Counted from the first letter of the stretch, positions 24,004 through 31,901 are shown. The stretch: 31,901 nt of DNA from Acidobacteriota bacterium (GCA_021780095.1 JAJXZK010000320.1:1-31901); one strand, 5' to 3'. Numbers and translations: made by a program. Notes: generated from the sequence alone by a model not told the origin.

Positions 24004-26156
24004 GCACGCAAGCGATAGCACAGAACCCGGCTTCGGATTCGCAGCCAAAAGGCAGCAGTCTACTGGGCTGGCTCACGCCGGAAATGAGCCGTCGAGCCCA
24101 CGAAATGCTGTTACCGGCGACGGCCATCAGCATGGTGCTGGTGATGCTGGTCCCATTGCCGGCCTTCGCGCTCGATTTGCTGTTGACCATTTCGATCACG
24201 GCTTCGTTCCTGGTTTTCCTTTCGGCCGTGCAATTGCGCCGCGCGGTTGAATTTTCCGTTTTCCCGACATTGTTATTGCTGCTGACGCTGTTTCGGCTAT
24301 CGCTGAATCTGGCCTCCAGCCGGCGCATTCTGTTGCATGGATTTGAGGGCACGGGCGCCGCCGGCCAGGTGATCGAAGCCTTCGGACAGTTTGTTGTCGG
24401 CGGCAACTATATTGTCGGTTTCGTCGTTTTTCTGGCGCTGATTGCGATTCAGTTCCTGGTGGTGAGTCACGGTGCGGTGCGTACCGCAGAAGTGACGGCG
24501 CGATTTACCCTCGATGCGTTGCCCGGCAAGCAGATGGCGATCGACGCCGATTTGAATGCCGGCGTGATCAATGAAGCGACAGCTCGCAAACGGCGCGAAG
24601 CGATCGCGCGCGAAGCCGAATTTTATGGCGCCATGGACGGCGCCGCACGGTTCAACCAGAGAGATTCGATGGCGACGATCCTCATTACCGCCATCAATAT
24701 CATTGCCGGTCTGTTGATTGGAGTGTTTCAGCAAAACATCGCAGTCGGCGAAGCGCTGCGCACCTACACGGTGCTGACGGTTGGAGACGGTCTGGTCACG
24801 ACCATTCCATCGCTATTGGTTTCCGTTGCCGGCGGCATTGTGTTGACGCGTGCGGCCTCCTCGTCGAACTCGCTCGGTACAGAAATCGGCGCGCAGATCT
24901 TTCAACGACCCAGCAGCCTGTGGATTGCTTCCGGCCTGTTGACCATCATGGCCCTGATCCCGGGGCTGCCGAAGCTACCCTTTGTGCTGATGGCAGCCGG
25001 TCTTGGATATATGGCGTATCGCATGCCCGCACCGGTAGCAGTTGCCGAGAACGAAGGTACGGCAGCAGGAACAGACACAAAAGCCGCGACTGGCGCGCAG
25101 GCGGACAATCTTCCGGCCCTGCTGCCGATCGATGATCTCAGCCTTGAAATTGGATTTCAGTTGATTCCGCTGGTCGACGAAAAGCAGGGAGGCCAGATGC
25201 TGGCCCGGGTGCGCGCACTTCGCAAACACCTGGCCAAGGAATTGGGCTTCATCATTCCTCCCGTACATATCACCGACAACCTTCGTCTGAAGCCGCGGGA
25301 ATACATCATCTCGCTACGTAATGCAGAAATGGCGCGATGGCAGACGGAAGGCAATCAACTGCTGGCGGTCAATGCCGACCCCAAGGCGCGCGCGTTGCCC
25401 GGAACTGAAACTCGAGAGCCCGCCTTCGGTGTGCCCGCACGGTGGATCCAACCGTCGCTGTCCGAGCAGGCCATGGCCGCCGGATACTCCGTGGTCGATC
25501 CCACCACCGTGATCGCGACGCATCTGGGAGAGGTGATTCGTCGCGAAGCGCATCGCCTGCTGGGCCGCGCGGAAACCAAGCGCCTGCTCGACAGTCTGCA
25601 GGAAACCCATCCCAAGCTGATTGAAGAGCTAGTGCCGAAATTGATGACGCTGGGGGAGGTGCAGCGTGTGTTGCAGCAGTTGTTGCGGGAGCAGGTTTCG
25701 ATCCGCGACCTGGGATCGCTGTTGGAAGTGATGGTGGAAGCCGCGGCCACGAACAAGAACACTGTGCACTTGGTGGAGACGATTCGGCAGTCGATGGGCC
25801 GCTCGCTGATGCAACCGATGCTCGATGGCGAAGGCCAGATGCGCGTCTTCGTCCTGGACCCGTCGCTGGAAGAGGAAGTGCTGGCCACCGTCGAAGGCGA
25901 AAGCGCGCAACGTCTGTTGGGAGATGGAAGCCAGCCGTCACGCAACGCAACCACATTCCTGCGCCGCATCGTCGAGTCGTGGAAGCAGATGACCGGTGGG
26001 GCGTCGAACTCGGGCAGTCCGGTGCTTCTTTGTTCCAGCCCTGCCCGGTATTATCTGCGCCGCTGGCTGGAGCCGTTTATGCCCAGGGTTTCTGTGGTTG
26101 CACCCGCTGAACTCCCGGTGGATATACGAGTGCGGTCGTTAGGAACACTGAGTTAG
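24000..26156 (+). CDS. flhA: FlhA export-gate protein
   Basis: FlhA forms the nonameric cytoplasmic ring that docks export chaperones. The 718-residue protein has the hydrophobic N-terminal half with LFRLSLNLASSRRILLHG and the FHIPEP signature near residue 161-180 (AEVTARFTLDALPGKQMAID). The loop with AEFYGAMDGAARFNQRDSMA follows. The C-terminal cytoplasmic domain contains LEIGFQLIPLVDEKQGG and VLCSSPARYYLRRWLEPF-type sequence (here LLCSSPARYYLRRW). The start is GTG at 24000. flhF and flhG, which often follow flhA, are absent; fliA comes next. Confidence 0.97.
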   Translation: MSTQAIAQNPASDSQPKGSSLLGWLTPEMSRRAHEMLLPATAISMVLVMLVPLPAFALDLLLTISITASFLVFLSAVQLRRAVEFSVFPTLLLLLTLFRLSLNLASSRRILLHGFEGTGAAGQVIEAFGQFVVGGNYIVGFVVFLALIAIQFLVVSHGAVRTAEVTARFTLDALPGKQMAIDADLNAGVINEATARKRREAIAREAEFYGAMDGAARFNQRDSMATILITAINIIAGLLIGVFQQNIAVGEALRTYTVLTVGDGLVTTIPSLLVSVAGGIVLTRAASSSNSLGTEIGAQIFQRPSSLWIASGLLTIMALIPGLPKLPFVLMAAGLGYMAYRMPAPVAVAENEGTAAGTDTKAATGAQADNLPALLPIDDLSLEIGFQLIPLVDEKQGGQMLARVRALRKHLAKELGFIIPPVHITDNLRLKPREYIISLRNAEMARWQTEGNQLLAVNADPKARALPGTETREPAFGVPARWIQPSLSEQAMAAGYSVVDPTTVIATHLGEVIRREAHRLLGRAETKRLLDSLQETHPKLIEELVPKLMTLGEVQRVLQQLLREQVSIRDLGSLLEVMVEAAATNKNTVHLVETIRQSMGRSLMQPMLDGEGQMRVFVLDPSLEEEVLATVEGESAQRLLGDGSQPSRNATTFLRRIVESWKQMTGGASNSGSPVLLCSSPARYYLRRWLEPFMPRVSVVAPAELPVDIRVRSLGTLS

Positions 26157-26205
26157 CAGGTCGCGCCGACCGGTCTTCCGCCGGCATGCAGAAGGAGTGA
26201 GCACC

Positions 26206-27204
26206 ATGCCTGTACCGAAATTTCCGCGCGTAACGGATCGCGAACAGAGTACTCCCATCCCGTTGCTGACCGGCCAAACGGAGCCGGAGCCGCCCAGCAG
26301 TGGCGATTCAACTCCAGACGCCCCGTTCAACCAGATGGACGCAGCCGAGCGCGAACAAACTCTGATGGAGCATCTTCCGGTAGTGCGATATATTGCGCGC
26401 CGCATCCATGAACATCTTCCGGCACATGTCGAAATGGATGACCTGGTCAGCGCCGGCATGGTTGGCTTGGCCGACGCATTCAACAAATTCGATGCCGGCA
26501 AAAAGGTGCAATTCCGCAGCTATGCGCAATTTCGCATCCGCGGCGCTATTCTCGACAGTCTGCGCACGCTCGATTGGAGTCCACGCGATTTGCGTCGAAA
26601 AGGTCGAGCCATTGAAACCGCCATGCATACCTTGACTGGAAGGCTAGGCCGAACGCCGGTGGAAAACGAAGTGGCTGCCGAAATGGACATGTCGTTGGAC
26701 GAGTACCAACAACTATTGACCGACCTGAGGGGCCTTGAAATTGGCAGCCTCGACGTCGCTCATTCCGAGGATTCCTCGGACGATGAAGTGGCGTATGTTC
26801 CCAGCTCTCCGGAGGAAGGGCCGTTGTTTCACTGTCTGAAGGGCGAAATGCGCGCCCGGCTGGCCGATGCCATCACGGCGTTGCCGGAACGCGAGCGTCG
26901 GGTGTTGACCCTCTACTACTACGAAGAAATGACCATGAAGGAGATTGGACTCACTCTGGATGTGGTCGAGTCGCGCGTATCTCAAATCCATACTTCCGCA
27001 GTGTTGCATCTGCGGTCGTTATTGGGGAACATCCCGGCAACAGCCACTCGCGAGCGGAATCGCAAGCCGGATGGAGGTCGCTCGCGGACACGTCGCCCAG
27101 GAAATGCGCCTGCGGGTCTTGGGCCCCTTGGCGTCCTCCCGCAGGACGGGCATCCGCTCGTGCGACAGCCTGAGGAGGGAGTGGACAAATGGATAAGCCG
27201 TTAG
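26206..27204 (+). CDS. fliA: FliA/WhiG-type sigma factor (sigma-28)
   Basis: This is the flagellar class 3 sigma factor, expected to drive late genes such as flagellin. The ATG at 26206 has AAGGAG eight bases upstream; the GTG at 26197 is inside that site. Region 2 is clear (MEHLPVVRYIARRIHEHLPA, then VEMDDLVSAGMVGLADAFNK and VQFRSYAQFRIRGAILDSLR with DWSPRDLRRKG). Region 3 follows (TGRLGRTPVENEVAAEM), then region 4 (ALPERERRVLTLYYYEEMTM and VVESRVSQIHTSAVLHLR). The 332 residues include an N-terminal extension of about 45 and a Gly/Arg/Pro-rich C-terminal tail of about 55 beyond region 4. The gene overlaps fliM by 16 bases. A 6-bp stem-loop (27132-27148) lies in the tail. Confidence 0.95.
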   Translation: MPVPKFPRVTDREQSTPIPLLTGQTEPEPPSSGDSTPDAPFNQMDAAEREQTLMEHLPVVRYIARRIHEHLPAHVEMDDLVSAGMVGLADAFNKFDAGKKVQFRSYAQFRIRGAILDSLRTLDWSPRDLRRKGRAIETAMHTLTGRLGRTPVENEVAAEMDMSLDEYQQLLTDLRGLEIGSLDVAHSEDSSDDEVAYVPSSPEEGPLFHCLKGEMRARLADAITALPERERRVLTLYYYEEMTMKEIGLTLDVVESRVSQIHTSAVLHLRSLLGNIPATATRERNRKPDGGRSRTRRPGNAPAGLGPLGVLPQDGHPLVRQPEEGVDKWISR

Positions 27205-28166
27205 CGCAGGAAGAAATCGACGCCCTGTTTGCCGCGGCGCGCACTCGTGCCAGCAACGTTAAGGAGCAACCGGCGAACGCGCCCTTTCAACCCTTCACTT
27301 TCTCCCGTGTGGGCCAGATCAACAGTGAACAGATGCGCGCCGTCAGCCTGCTCAACGACAATTTTGCGCGCGACCTGACCCATAACCTGGGCGCATTTCT
27401 GCGCTGCCATTTTCAGGTGGCGCTGGCTTCAGCGGAACAGCTGCCGTATTCGGAAATCACCGAGCGCATTCCGGAAATTTGTTACGTCGCTTCCGTGCGT
27501 CTGGAGCCGCTGGGCGCGATCTGCGGCCTCGAACTGGACCTGGCGTTGGCGCTTCCCATGATCGATCTGTTGCTGGGTGGGGAAGGCAAAGCGGCCGCAG
27601 TCCGTCAGCTGACGGATATTGAAGAGTCGATTCTTGCCAGTATCGTCGAAGTCTGCTGCCGCGAACTCACCTCCGCCTGGCAACCGGTGGGATTGACATT
27701 CAATTTCGAAAAGCGGCAACAGCAAACGCAGATCGCTCGTCTGATGTCTCCCACGGAAAAAACGCTGTCCATAAGCTTTGAAATTCGTATGCCGCATGTG
27801 CAGGGCAACCTGAACCTGGTCTTTCCGGCTGTGGTCTCGAACACCATTCTGCGGAGATTGATCACAGATTGGGGACGGCAGAATCGGCGCCGCTCTCAGG
27901 AGATTCTTGCGCGCATGGGAGCACGGCTGCAGCACATCCGGCTGCGGGGTGCATTGCAACTGCCGTCGGTCCGTATCCCGGCAACGGAGCTGGACGATTT
28001 GCAGGTAGGCTCCATTGTTCGGCTGAATCTGCCGGCCACTCAAGTTTCTGAATTGCGCATCGCGGGAATTCCGCTATTCCACGCAGTTCCGGTTCGGGCG
28101 GACCAGCACCGCGGCGCACAGATCACGGCGAGAAATAATCCCTTGTTGAACCGCACGGGGGAATAA
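27189..28166 (+). CDS. fliM: FliM flagellar motor switch protein
   Basis: FliM is the C-ring subunit that binds phosphorylated CheY. The N-terminal CheY-binding motif EIDALF is present at residues 9-14. The middle domain begins near FTFSRVGQINSEQMRAVSLL and contains GLELDLALALPMIDLLLGGE. The C-terminal SpoA domain contains RLRGALQLPSVRIPATELDD and LQVGSIVRLNLPATQVSELR. The 325-residue length is normal. GAGGAGGGAG precedes the ATG. It overlaps the end of fliA, so sigma factor and switch are expressed together. Confidence 0.96.
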   Translation: MDKPLAQEEIDALFAAARTRASNVKEQPANAPFQPFTFSRVGQINSEQMRAVSLLNDNFARDLTHNLGAFLRCHFQVALASAEQLPYSEITERIPEICYVASVRLEPLGAICGLELDLALALPMIDLLLGGEGKAAAVRQLTDIEESILASIVEVCCRELTSAWQPVGLTFNFEKRQQQTQIARLMSPTEKTLSISFEIRMPHVQGNLNLVFPAVVSNTILRRLITDWGRQNRRRSQEILARMGARLQHIRLRGALQLPSVRIPATELDDLQVGSIVRLNLPATQVSELRIAGIPLFHAVPVRADQHRGAQITARNNPLLNRTGE

Positions 28167-28242
28167 GGGCGCACCGGAGGTGCAGACGTAGTTCGCTGTA
28201 GGCGGAAGTGGTTCCATTACCAGGAAAGTGAGACCGAACAGT

Positions 28243-29283
28243 ATGGCAAATAATCGGCGAGTTTTCGATCTATGGTTCGAAATCTTGCGCTCGGAATTGG
28301 AAGAGCTGGTGCACGTTCCTGTGACGTCGCGAACCGTTGCGGAAATTCCGTCGGCGTCGAGAGCCTTCCGCAGCCAGCTGCTGTTCGAAGGTTCCGTACG
28401 CGGAGTCATGTATGTGACTGCTTCGGCGTCGACCCTGGTGCAATTGTCGCAAATGGTGGCCGGAGAACCGGCCGATCCGCAGGCAGCCTGGACAGAGGAG
28501 GGGCTGGAGGTCTGGCAGACCTGGCTGACCGCGACCAGTGGCAAGCTAGCGACGCGGCTGTCGGAGCAGATTGAAGACGCTTCGAAGAATGCCTGCACGA
28601 TTCTGCTGCAGGATACGGCCGCGGTGGACGGGATGCATTCCGCTTCAGGCACCGACACGACGGCGTCCGGAGCCGCGATTCAGGAGTGCCTGTTGCGGGC
28701 GGGTGAAGTCGAGTTCGCCCTCTCCGTCAGCGCGCATGTAATGTTTCCTGGCGACGATCTAGCGGCGGTTGGCATGGATGAGCCTGAACCGGAGATGGTC
28801 TCTCCCGAGCCGGTCGAGATGGAGCCGCAGGCAAACCCGTCGCGGGAGCCGAAGGCCGAGGCTCCGCTGCCGGAATCGTCCGCCATGCCGCGCGAAGATC
28901 CCCAGGGGGCGCAGCCTGTTGAAACCCAGCCGCGCGTCGATCCTCCTCCGGCTTCGCGCAAGGCCGGAGAGCATCCGACGCAAGATGCCAATCTTTATAC
29001 CGAGCCGCACACCAAGCAGCGACTCGACCTGTTGCTCGATATCGAATTGGAGGCGACGTTGCGCTTCGGCGCACTGGAGTTGCCGCTGCGCGAAGTGCTG
29101 GAACTGGGTCCCGGCGACGTGTTGCCGCTGGATCGGCACGTGCGCGAGCCCGTTGAATTGGTCGTGGGCGACCGGATTGTCGCCAAAGGCGAAGTCGTCC
29201 TGGTGGGCGGAAATTTCGCGCTGCATGTCACCGAAGTTGCCGAGCCGCGCCGGCGCCTGGAAACCATTCGCTGTTTGTTCTAG
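28243..29283 (+). CDS. fliN: Long FliN-domain protein with an unassigned N-terminal domain
   Basis: The C-terminal 80 residues are a standard FliN/SpoA domain (LLLDIELEATLRFGALELPL, then REVLELGPGDVLPLDRHVRE and PVELVVGDRIVAKGEVVLV). It is closer to textbook FliN than the protein at 19984, so this may be the main C-ring FliN. A Pro/Glu-rich linker lies at about residues 175-255. The first 160 residues (VFDLWFEILRSELEELVHVP, then RGVMYVTASASTLVQLSQMV) resemble the place of the CheC-like domain in FliY, but no CheC phosphatase Glu/Asn motif is visible. The start is uncertain: GTG 28228 sits just after AGGAAAG, ATG 28243 is used here. It directly follows fliM. Confidence 0.85.
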   Translation: MANNRRVFDLWFEILRSELEELVHVPVTSRTVAEIPSASRAFRSQLLFEGSVRGVMYVTASASTLVQLSQMVAGEPADPQAAWTEEGLEVWQTWLTATSGKLATRLSEQIEDASKNACTILLQDTAAVDGMHSASGTDTTASGAAIQECLLRAGEVEFALSVSAHVMFPGDDLAAVGMDEPEPEMVSPEPVEMEPQANPSREPKAEAPLPESSAMPREDPQGAQPVETQPRVDPPPASRKAGEHPTQDANLYTEPHTKQRLDLLLDIELEATLRFGALELPLREVLELGPGDVLPLDRHVREPVELVVGDRIVAKGEVVLVGGNFALHVTEVAEPRRRLETIRCLF

Positions 29284-29385
29284 AAATTCTTCGGTTGGCC
29301 TGCGACACGCGTTTTGCGCAATTCGACGCTTTCACGGCTCGACCATCTTGACAAGTGACATTGAAGAACACGGAGGAGAATCGAA

Positions 29386-30384
29386 ATGACGATGTGGACA
29401 GACCAGCTCGGCGCGAATAGAAAAGCGGCGATGCATCCGCTTCCGGTGACCTGGGCAGAGGCTGCACGCAAGCGAGACGCGTGGCCGTCGAGCTGGGGCA
29501 AAACCCCTACCCATTTGCCGCTGATGAATACCTGCATGAACGTGGACTGCAAAACCAGCTGGCTGCGGCTGTGGAGACGGCGGAACGTTCCGCGGTTTGA
29601 AGGACAGTGGGCGTGCAGCGCGGACTGCATGCGTCTGCTGATCCAGGAAGCCGTGGAACGCGAGCTGGGCGACGGCGCGCCGCTCGAACCCCAGAAGCAC
29701 AAGCATCGCATTCCGCTCGGATTGCTGATGTTATCCCAGGGTTGGATTACGCAGGAGCAATTGCGCCGGGCTCTGGATGCGCAGCGTCAGGCTGGCGGCA
29801 AAGGCCGCATTGGCAAGTGGTTGATGCGGCAATGCAACCTGTCGGAAGAGCAGGTGACGCGCGCGCTCAGCATGCAGTGGGGTTGCCCGGTCTTGTCTCT
29901 CTCCGGTCATCAGCCGGAAACGGTCTCCACCCTGATTCCGCGACTTCTGTTGGATACGTATGGGATGGTCCCGCTGCGCAATGGGTCCAGCCGCCTCGCC
30001 TACCTTGCGTTTGAGGATCGAGTGGATTCTTCTGTGGCGCTCGCGGTGGAACGGATGAGCGGCATCCATATCGAGGCCGGGGTTGTGACCGCGTCTCAAT
30101 TTCTTCGCGTTCATGAGCGCATGATGCACGCTCCCTTTCCCAAGGCGCAACTGCTGGAAGCGAAGACTCCAAGCGCGGTGGCGAAGGAATTGGCTGCGGT
30201 GATTGAGCGCGTGCGGCCACATCAGGCCAAGCTGGTACGGATGCATCGCTACTTCTGGCTGCGGTTGTCGCACACTCCCTCACCTCCGATGTCCGCCGCC
30301 CACCCGCATTCCGGTTCGACCAGCCTGCTGCCCAGAATTCACCAGGTGGAAGACGTCTTGATTCGATTGCAGCCGGAAGACTAA
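29386..30384 (+). CDS. Zinc-ribbon plus MshEN (GspE N-terminal) domain protein, putative cyclic-di-GMP effector
   Basis: Four cysteines near the N-terminus (Cys50, Cys55, Cys77, Cys81; C-x4-C and C-x3-C) look like a metal-binding ribbon around RLWRRRNVPRFEGQW. Residues 110-164 form two tandem copies of the MshEN motif. The second is exact: R141-I-G143, L146, then V157, L161 and Q164. The first keeps Leu111-Gly112, Met115, Leu126, Leu130 and Gln133 but has Pro110 for the Arg. MshEN domains of this type bind cyclic-di-GMP in the MshE ATPase. The following residues (LIPRLLLDTYGMVPLRNG, then YLAFEDRVDSS) continue the GspE N-terminal fold. There is no Walker motif, so this is no ATPase. GGAGGAG precedes the ATG. 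It sits between the FliN protein and flgF, suggesting motor or assembly control. Confidence 0.72.
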   Translation: MTMWTDQLGANRKAAMHPLPVTWAEAARKRDAWPSSWGKTPTHLPLMNTCMNVDCKTSWLRLWRRRNVPRFEGQWACSADCMRLLIQEAVERELGDGAPLEPQKHKHRIPLGLLMLSQGWITQEQLRRALDAQRQAGGKGRIGKWLMRQCNLSEEQVTRALSMQWGCPVLSLSGHQPETVSTLIPRLLLDTYGMVPLRNGSSRLAYLAFEDRVDSSVALAVERMSGIHIEAGVVTASQFLRVHERMMHAPFPKAQLLEAKTPSAVAKELAAVIERVRPHQAKLVRMHRYFWLRLSHTPSPPMSAAHPHSGSTSLLPRIHQVEDVLIRLQPED

Positions 30385-30552
30385 GCTCGCATCCCCGCAT
30401 GGCAACTGACGGTACGCGGCAGCGCTGCAGAAGCCGACGCAAAACTGCGTCTATCCATCTCGCCAGCCATCGCACCTGGCAGGGCGGAGACCTTCGCCGT
30501 GAAGTGCCATGGCATCGAAATGAGATTTTTCTAATCTTGCACCCATTCACTC

Positions 30553-30568
30553 CGGCACGCTCAATGCA
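30553..30568 (+). promoter_or_regulatory. Candidate sigma-54 promoter for flgF-flgG
   Basis: CGGCACGCTCAATGCA has GG at 30554-30555, a 10-base spacer and GC at 30566-30567. It matches GGCACG in the -24 element and TGCA in the -12 element. Transcription would start near 30579, about 20 bases before flgF. The rest of the gap 30385-30600 holds a TGCCATGGCA palindrome at 30505-30514 with a run of five T at 30526-30530, which could end the upstream unit. Confidence 0.65.
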
Positions 30569-30600
30569 TAGCAACACAGCATTGGAGAAATCAGGCGACT

Positions 30601-31338
30601 GTGGACAGTGGATACTATGCAGCGTTTACCGGGTTGCTGGCGCGTCAACAGGCACTCGACGCGGTGGCCAACAATCTTGCTAACACGAATACCACCGGGT
30701 TTCGCGCCGAGCGAGAGTTCTTCAGTGATGCGCTGACGGGCCCGAACGCCTTCGGTTCCCAGCTGAACACGGCGGTGAACAACTACGGCGTTCTCGGGGG
30801 CAATCAAATTGATCTTTCCCAGGGTCAAATGATGTCCACGGGAAATCCTCTGGATCTGGCTCTCGAAGGCCAGGGTTTTTTCGCCGTACTGGATCAGCAG
30901 GGCGCTGTGCAGTACACGCGCGACGGATCGTTCACGCGCTCCACTAAGGGTGTACTGACTACCCGTCAGGGCGAGCCAGTTCTCGACGCCAAGGGCAAGC
31001 CCATCACCATTCCCAGCGGTCCGGTGACCGTTGCCGGCGATGGCACGGTTTCCGTCAACGGCGGAGTGGCGGGAAAGATCGGCATATTCACGTTTGCCAG
31101 CGCAACGCCGCTGGTGCCGGAAGGTGTCAGTCGCTACCAGGCGCCGCCGAAGACGGCTACGCTCACCACCGCCGCTGTGGTGCATCAGGGCAAATTGGAA
31201 GGCTCCAACCAAAATGTGGTGCAGGGAACGCTGCAGTTGATTCTTGTGCAGCGGCAGGCAGAAATGATGATGAAAGCGCTGTCGGTATTCAGTACCGATC
31301 TTGACCAGCAAGCCAGCCAGGAGTTGCCGAGGGTTTGA
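30601..31338 (+). CDS. flgF: FlgF proximal rod protein
   Basis: FlgF is a rod subunit related to FlgG. The 245-residue protein starts with GTG, preceded by GGAG at about 30584. It has the N-terminal motif ALDAVANNLANTNTTGFRAE, the PLDLALEGQGFFAV strand, YTRDGSFTRSTKGVLTTRQG, and the C-terminal EGSNQNVVQGTLQLILVQRQ, then FSTDLDQQASQELPRV. The length (about 250) and the early residues DSGYYAAFTGLLARQ fit FlgF rather than FlgG. flgG follows after 87 bases. Confidence 0.94.
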   Translation: MDSGYYAAFTGLLARQQALDAVANNLANTNTTGFRAEREFFSDALTGPNAFGSQLNTAVNNYGVLGGNQIDLSQGQMMSTGNPLDLALEGQGFFAVLDQQGAVQYTRDGSFTRSTKGVLTTRQGEPVLDAKGKPITIPSGPVTVAGDGTVSVNGGVAGKIGIFTFASATPLVPEGVSRYQAPPKTATLTTAAVVHQGKLEGSNQNVVQGTLQLILVQRQAEMMMKALSVFSTDLDQQASQELPRV

Positions 31339-31425
31339 TGTACGCCGACGCTGCAGGAGTCTCGCCGGTTGCGACGGTAGAAAACAGAACGGCCGAAACA
31401 AAAGATTCACTCAGGAGAACCCATC

Positions 31426-31901
31426 ATGATTCGCGCGTTATACACAGCCGCCAGCGGGATGAGCGCCGAGCAGCTCAATCTCGACACGATCGCCAATAAC
31501 CTGTCGAACTCCGGCACCGTGGGCTTTCGCAGCAAGCGGCTGCAGTTTCAGGACATGATCTATCAAAACCTGATCACTCCCGGAGCAGCGCAAAGCGCGC
31601 AAACCGTGTCCGCCGGCCTGCAGGTCGGCCTGGGAACGCGCTCCACAGAGAGTGAAACGATTCTGACGCAGGGCGGCCTGAACCAGACCAACAATCCGCT
31701 CGATCTCGCGATTCAGGGCAATGGATTTTTTCAAGTCCAGCTTCCAGACGGCACCATTGCGTATTCGCGCGCCGGGAATTTCCAGCTGAATAACCAGGGG
31801 CAAATGGTGGATGTGAACGGCAACATGTTGCTGCCGGCAATTACCATTCCTCCGAACGCCACCTCGGTCACCATCACGCAGTACGGCGTGGTGAATGCGA
31901 C
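31426..31901 (+). CDS. flgG: FlgG distal rod protein, 5' part
   Basis: FlgG is the distal rod subunit. The gene starts at ATG 31426, with CAGGAGAA upstream, and runs off the window after about 158 codons with no stop. The N-terminus IRALYTAASGMSAEQLNLDT, then IANNLSNSGTVGFRSKRLQF, is diagnostic. NPLDLAIQGNGFFQVQLPDG and YSRAGNFQLNNQGQMVDVNG follow. A full FlgG is about 260 residues, so roughly 100 are missing. flgA, flgH and flgI commonly follow and may lie beyond the end. Confidence 0.95.
   Translation, partial: MIRALYTAASGMSAEQLNLDTIANNLSNSGTVGFRSKRLQFQDMIYQNLITPGAAQSAQTVSAGLQVGLGTRSTESETILTQGGLNQTNNPLDLAIQGNGFFQVQLPDGTIAYSRAGNFQLNNQGQMVDVNGNMLLPAITIPPNATSVTITQYGVVNA

Noticed and set aside
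26175..26191. GG-N10-GC spacing before fliA
   Set aside because: Neither the -24 nor the -12 element matches beyond the two dinucleotides.
29295..29310. GG-N10-GC spacing (TTGGCCTGCGACACGC) before the zinc-ribbon/MshEN gene
   Set aside because: The -12 part lacks TTGC, so only the spacing matches; likely chance in GC-rich DNA.
1..31901. CRISPR arrays, tRNA or rRNA genes, insertion sequences
   Set aside because: No regularly spaced repeats, RNA gene signatures or transposase frames were seen; the plus-strand genes are closely packed throughout.

Overview
The window is a nearly continuous, plus-strand chemotaxis and flagellar gene cluster. It encodes the chemosensory signalling core, regulators, rod, MS-ring, C-ring, export apparatus, hook, a flagellar sigma factor and the start of the distal rod genes. 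GC content is high by eye, and flagellin, filament cap, stator and L/P-ring genes are not in view. Several traits fit Acidobacteriota better than Proteobacteria: a CheA tail with two CheW-like modules, a soluble PAS chemoreceptor, sigma-54-type promoters, fliA directly after flhA with no flhF or flhG, and an extra FliN-like protein. The phylum call is an inference and has not been tested by any search.

Layout: (a) About 1-400 does not belong to the cluster by content. Its minus strand reads like the membrane tail of a family 2 glycosyltransferase, and its plus strand runs in frame into CheA. (b) 400-5854 holds the C-terminal part of cheA, then cheW, a cytoplasmic methyl-accepting protein, cheB and cheR. 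(c) 6147-8307 holds an OmpR-type response regulator and a sigma-54 activator that has no DNA-binding domain. (d) 8471-19679 holds flgB, flgC, fliE, fliF, fliG, fliH, fliI, fliJ, fliK, flgD and flgE. (e) 19984-27204 holds a short fliN, fliO, fliP, fliQ, fliR, flhB, flhA and fliA. (f) 27189-30384 holds fliM, a long FliN-domain protein and an unusual zinc-ribbon plus MshEN (GspE N-terminal, cyclic-di-GMP-binding type) protein. (g) 30601-31901 holds flgF and the start of flgG, cut by the window end.

How it works together: the receptor signals through CheW to CheA, and CheB and CheR adjust receptor methylation. CheY-P made by CheA would act on the FliM/FliN switch, though no stand-alone cheY is present here. 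The export gate (FliPQR-FlhBA) with the FliHIJ ATPase complex exports rod and hook parts. Five sites match the sigma-54 layout (GG-N10-GC). They precede flgB, fliE, fliK, the short fliN and flgF, and would be natural targets of the activator encoded at 6898. FliA would serve late genes outside the window.

Most worth a second look: the zinc-ribbon/MshEN protein at 29386, the activator lacking a DNA-binding domain together with its candidate promoters, the duplicated and diverged FliN proteins, the shortened FlgD, the perfect GNRA-loop hairpin before fliG, and the likely chimeric junction inside cheA.
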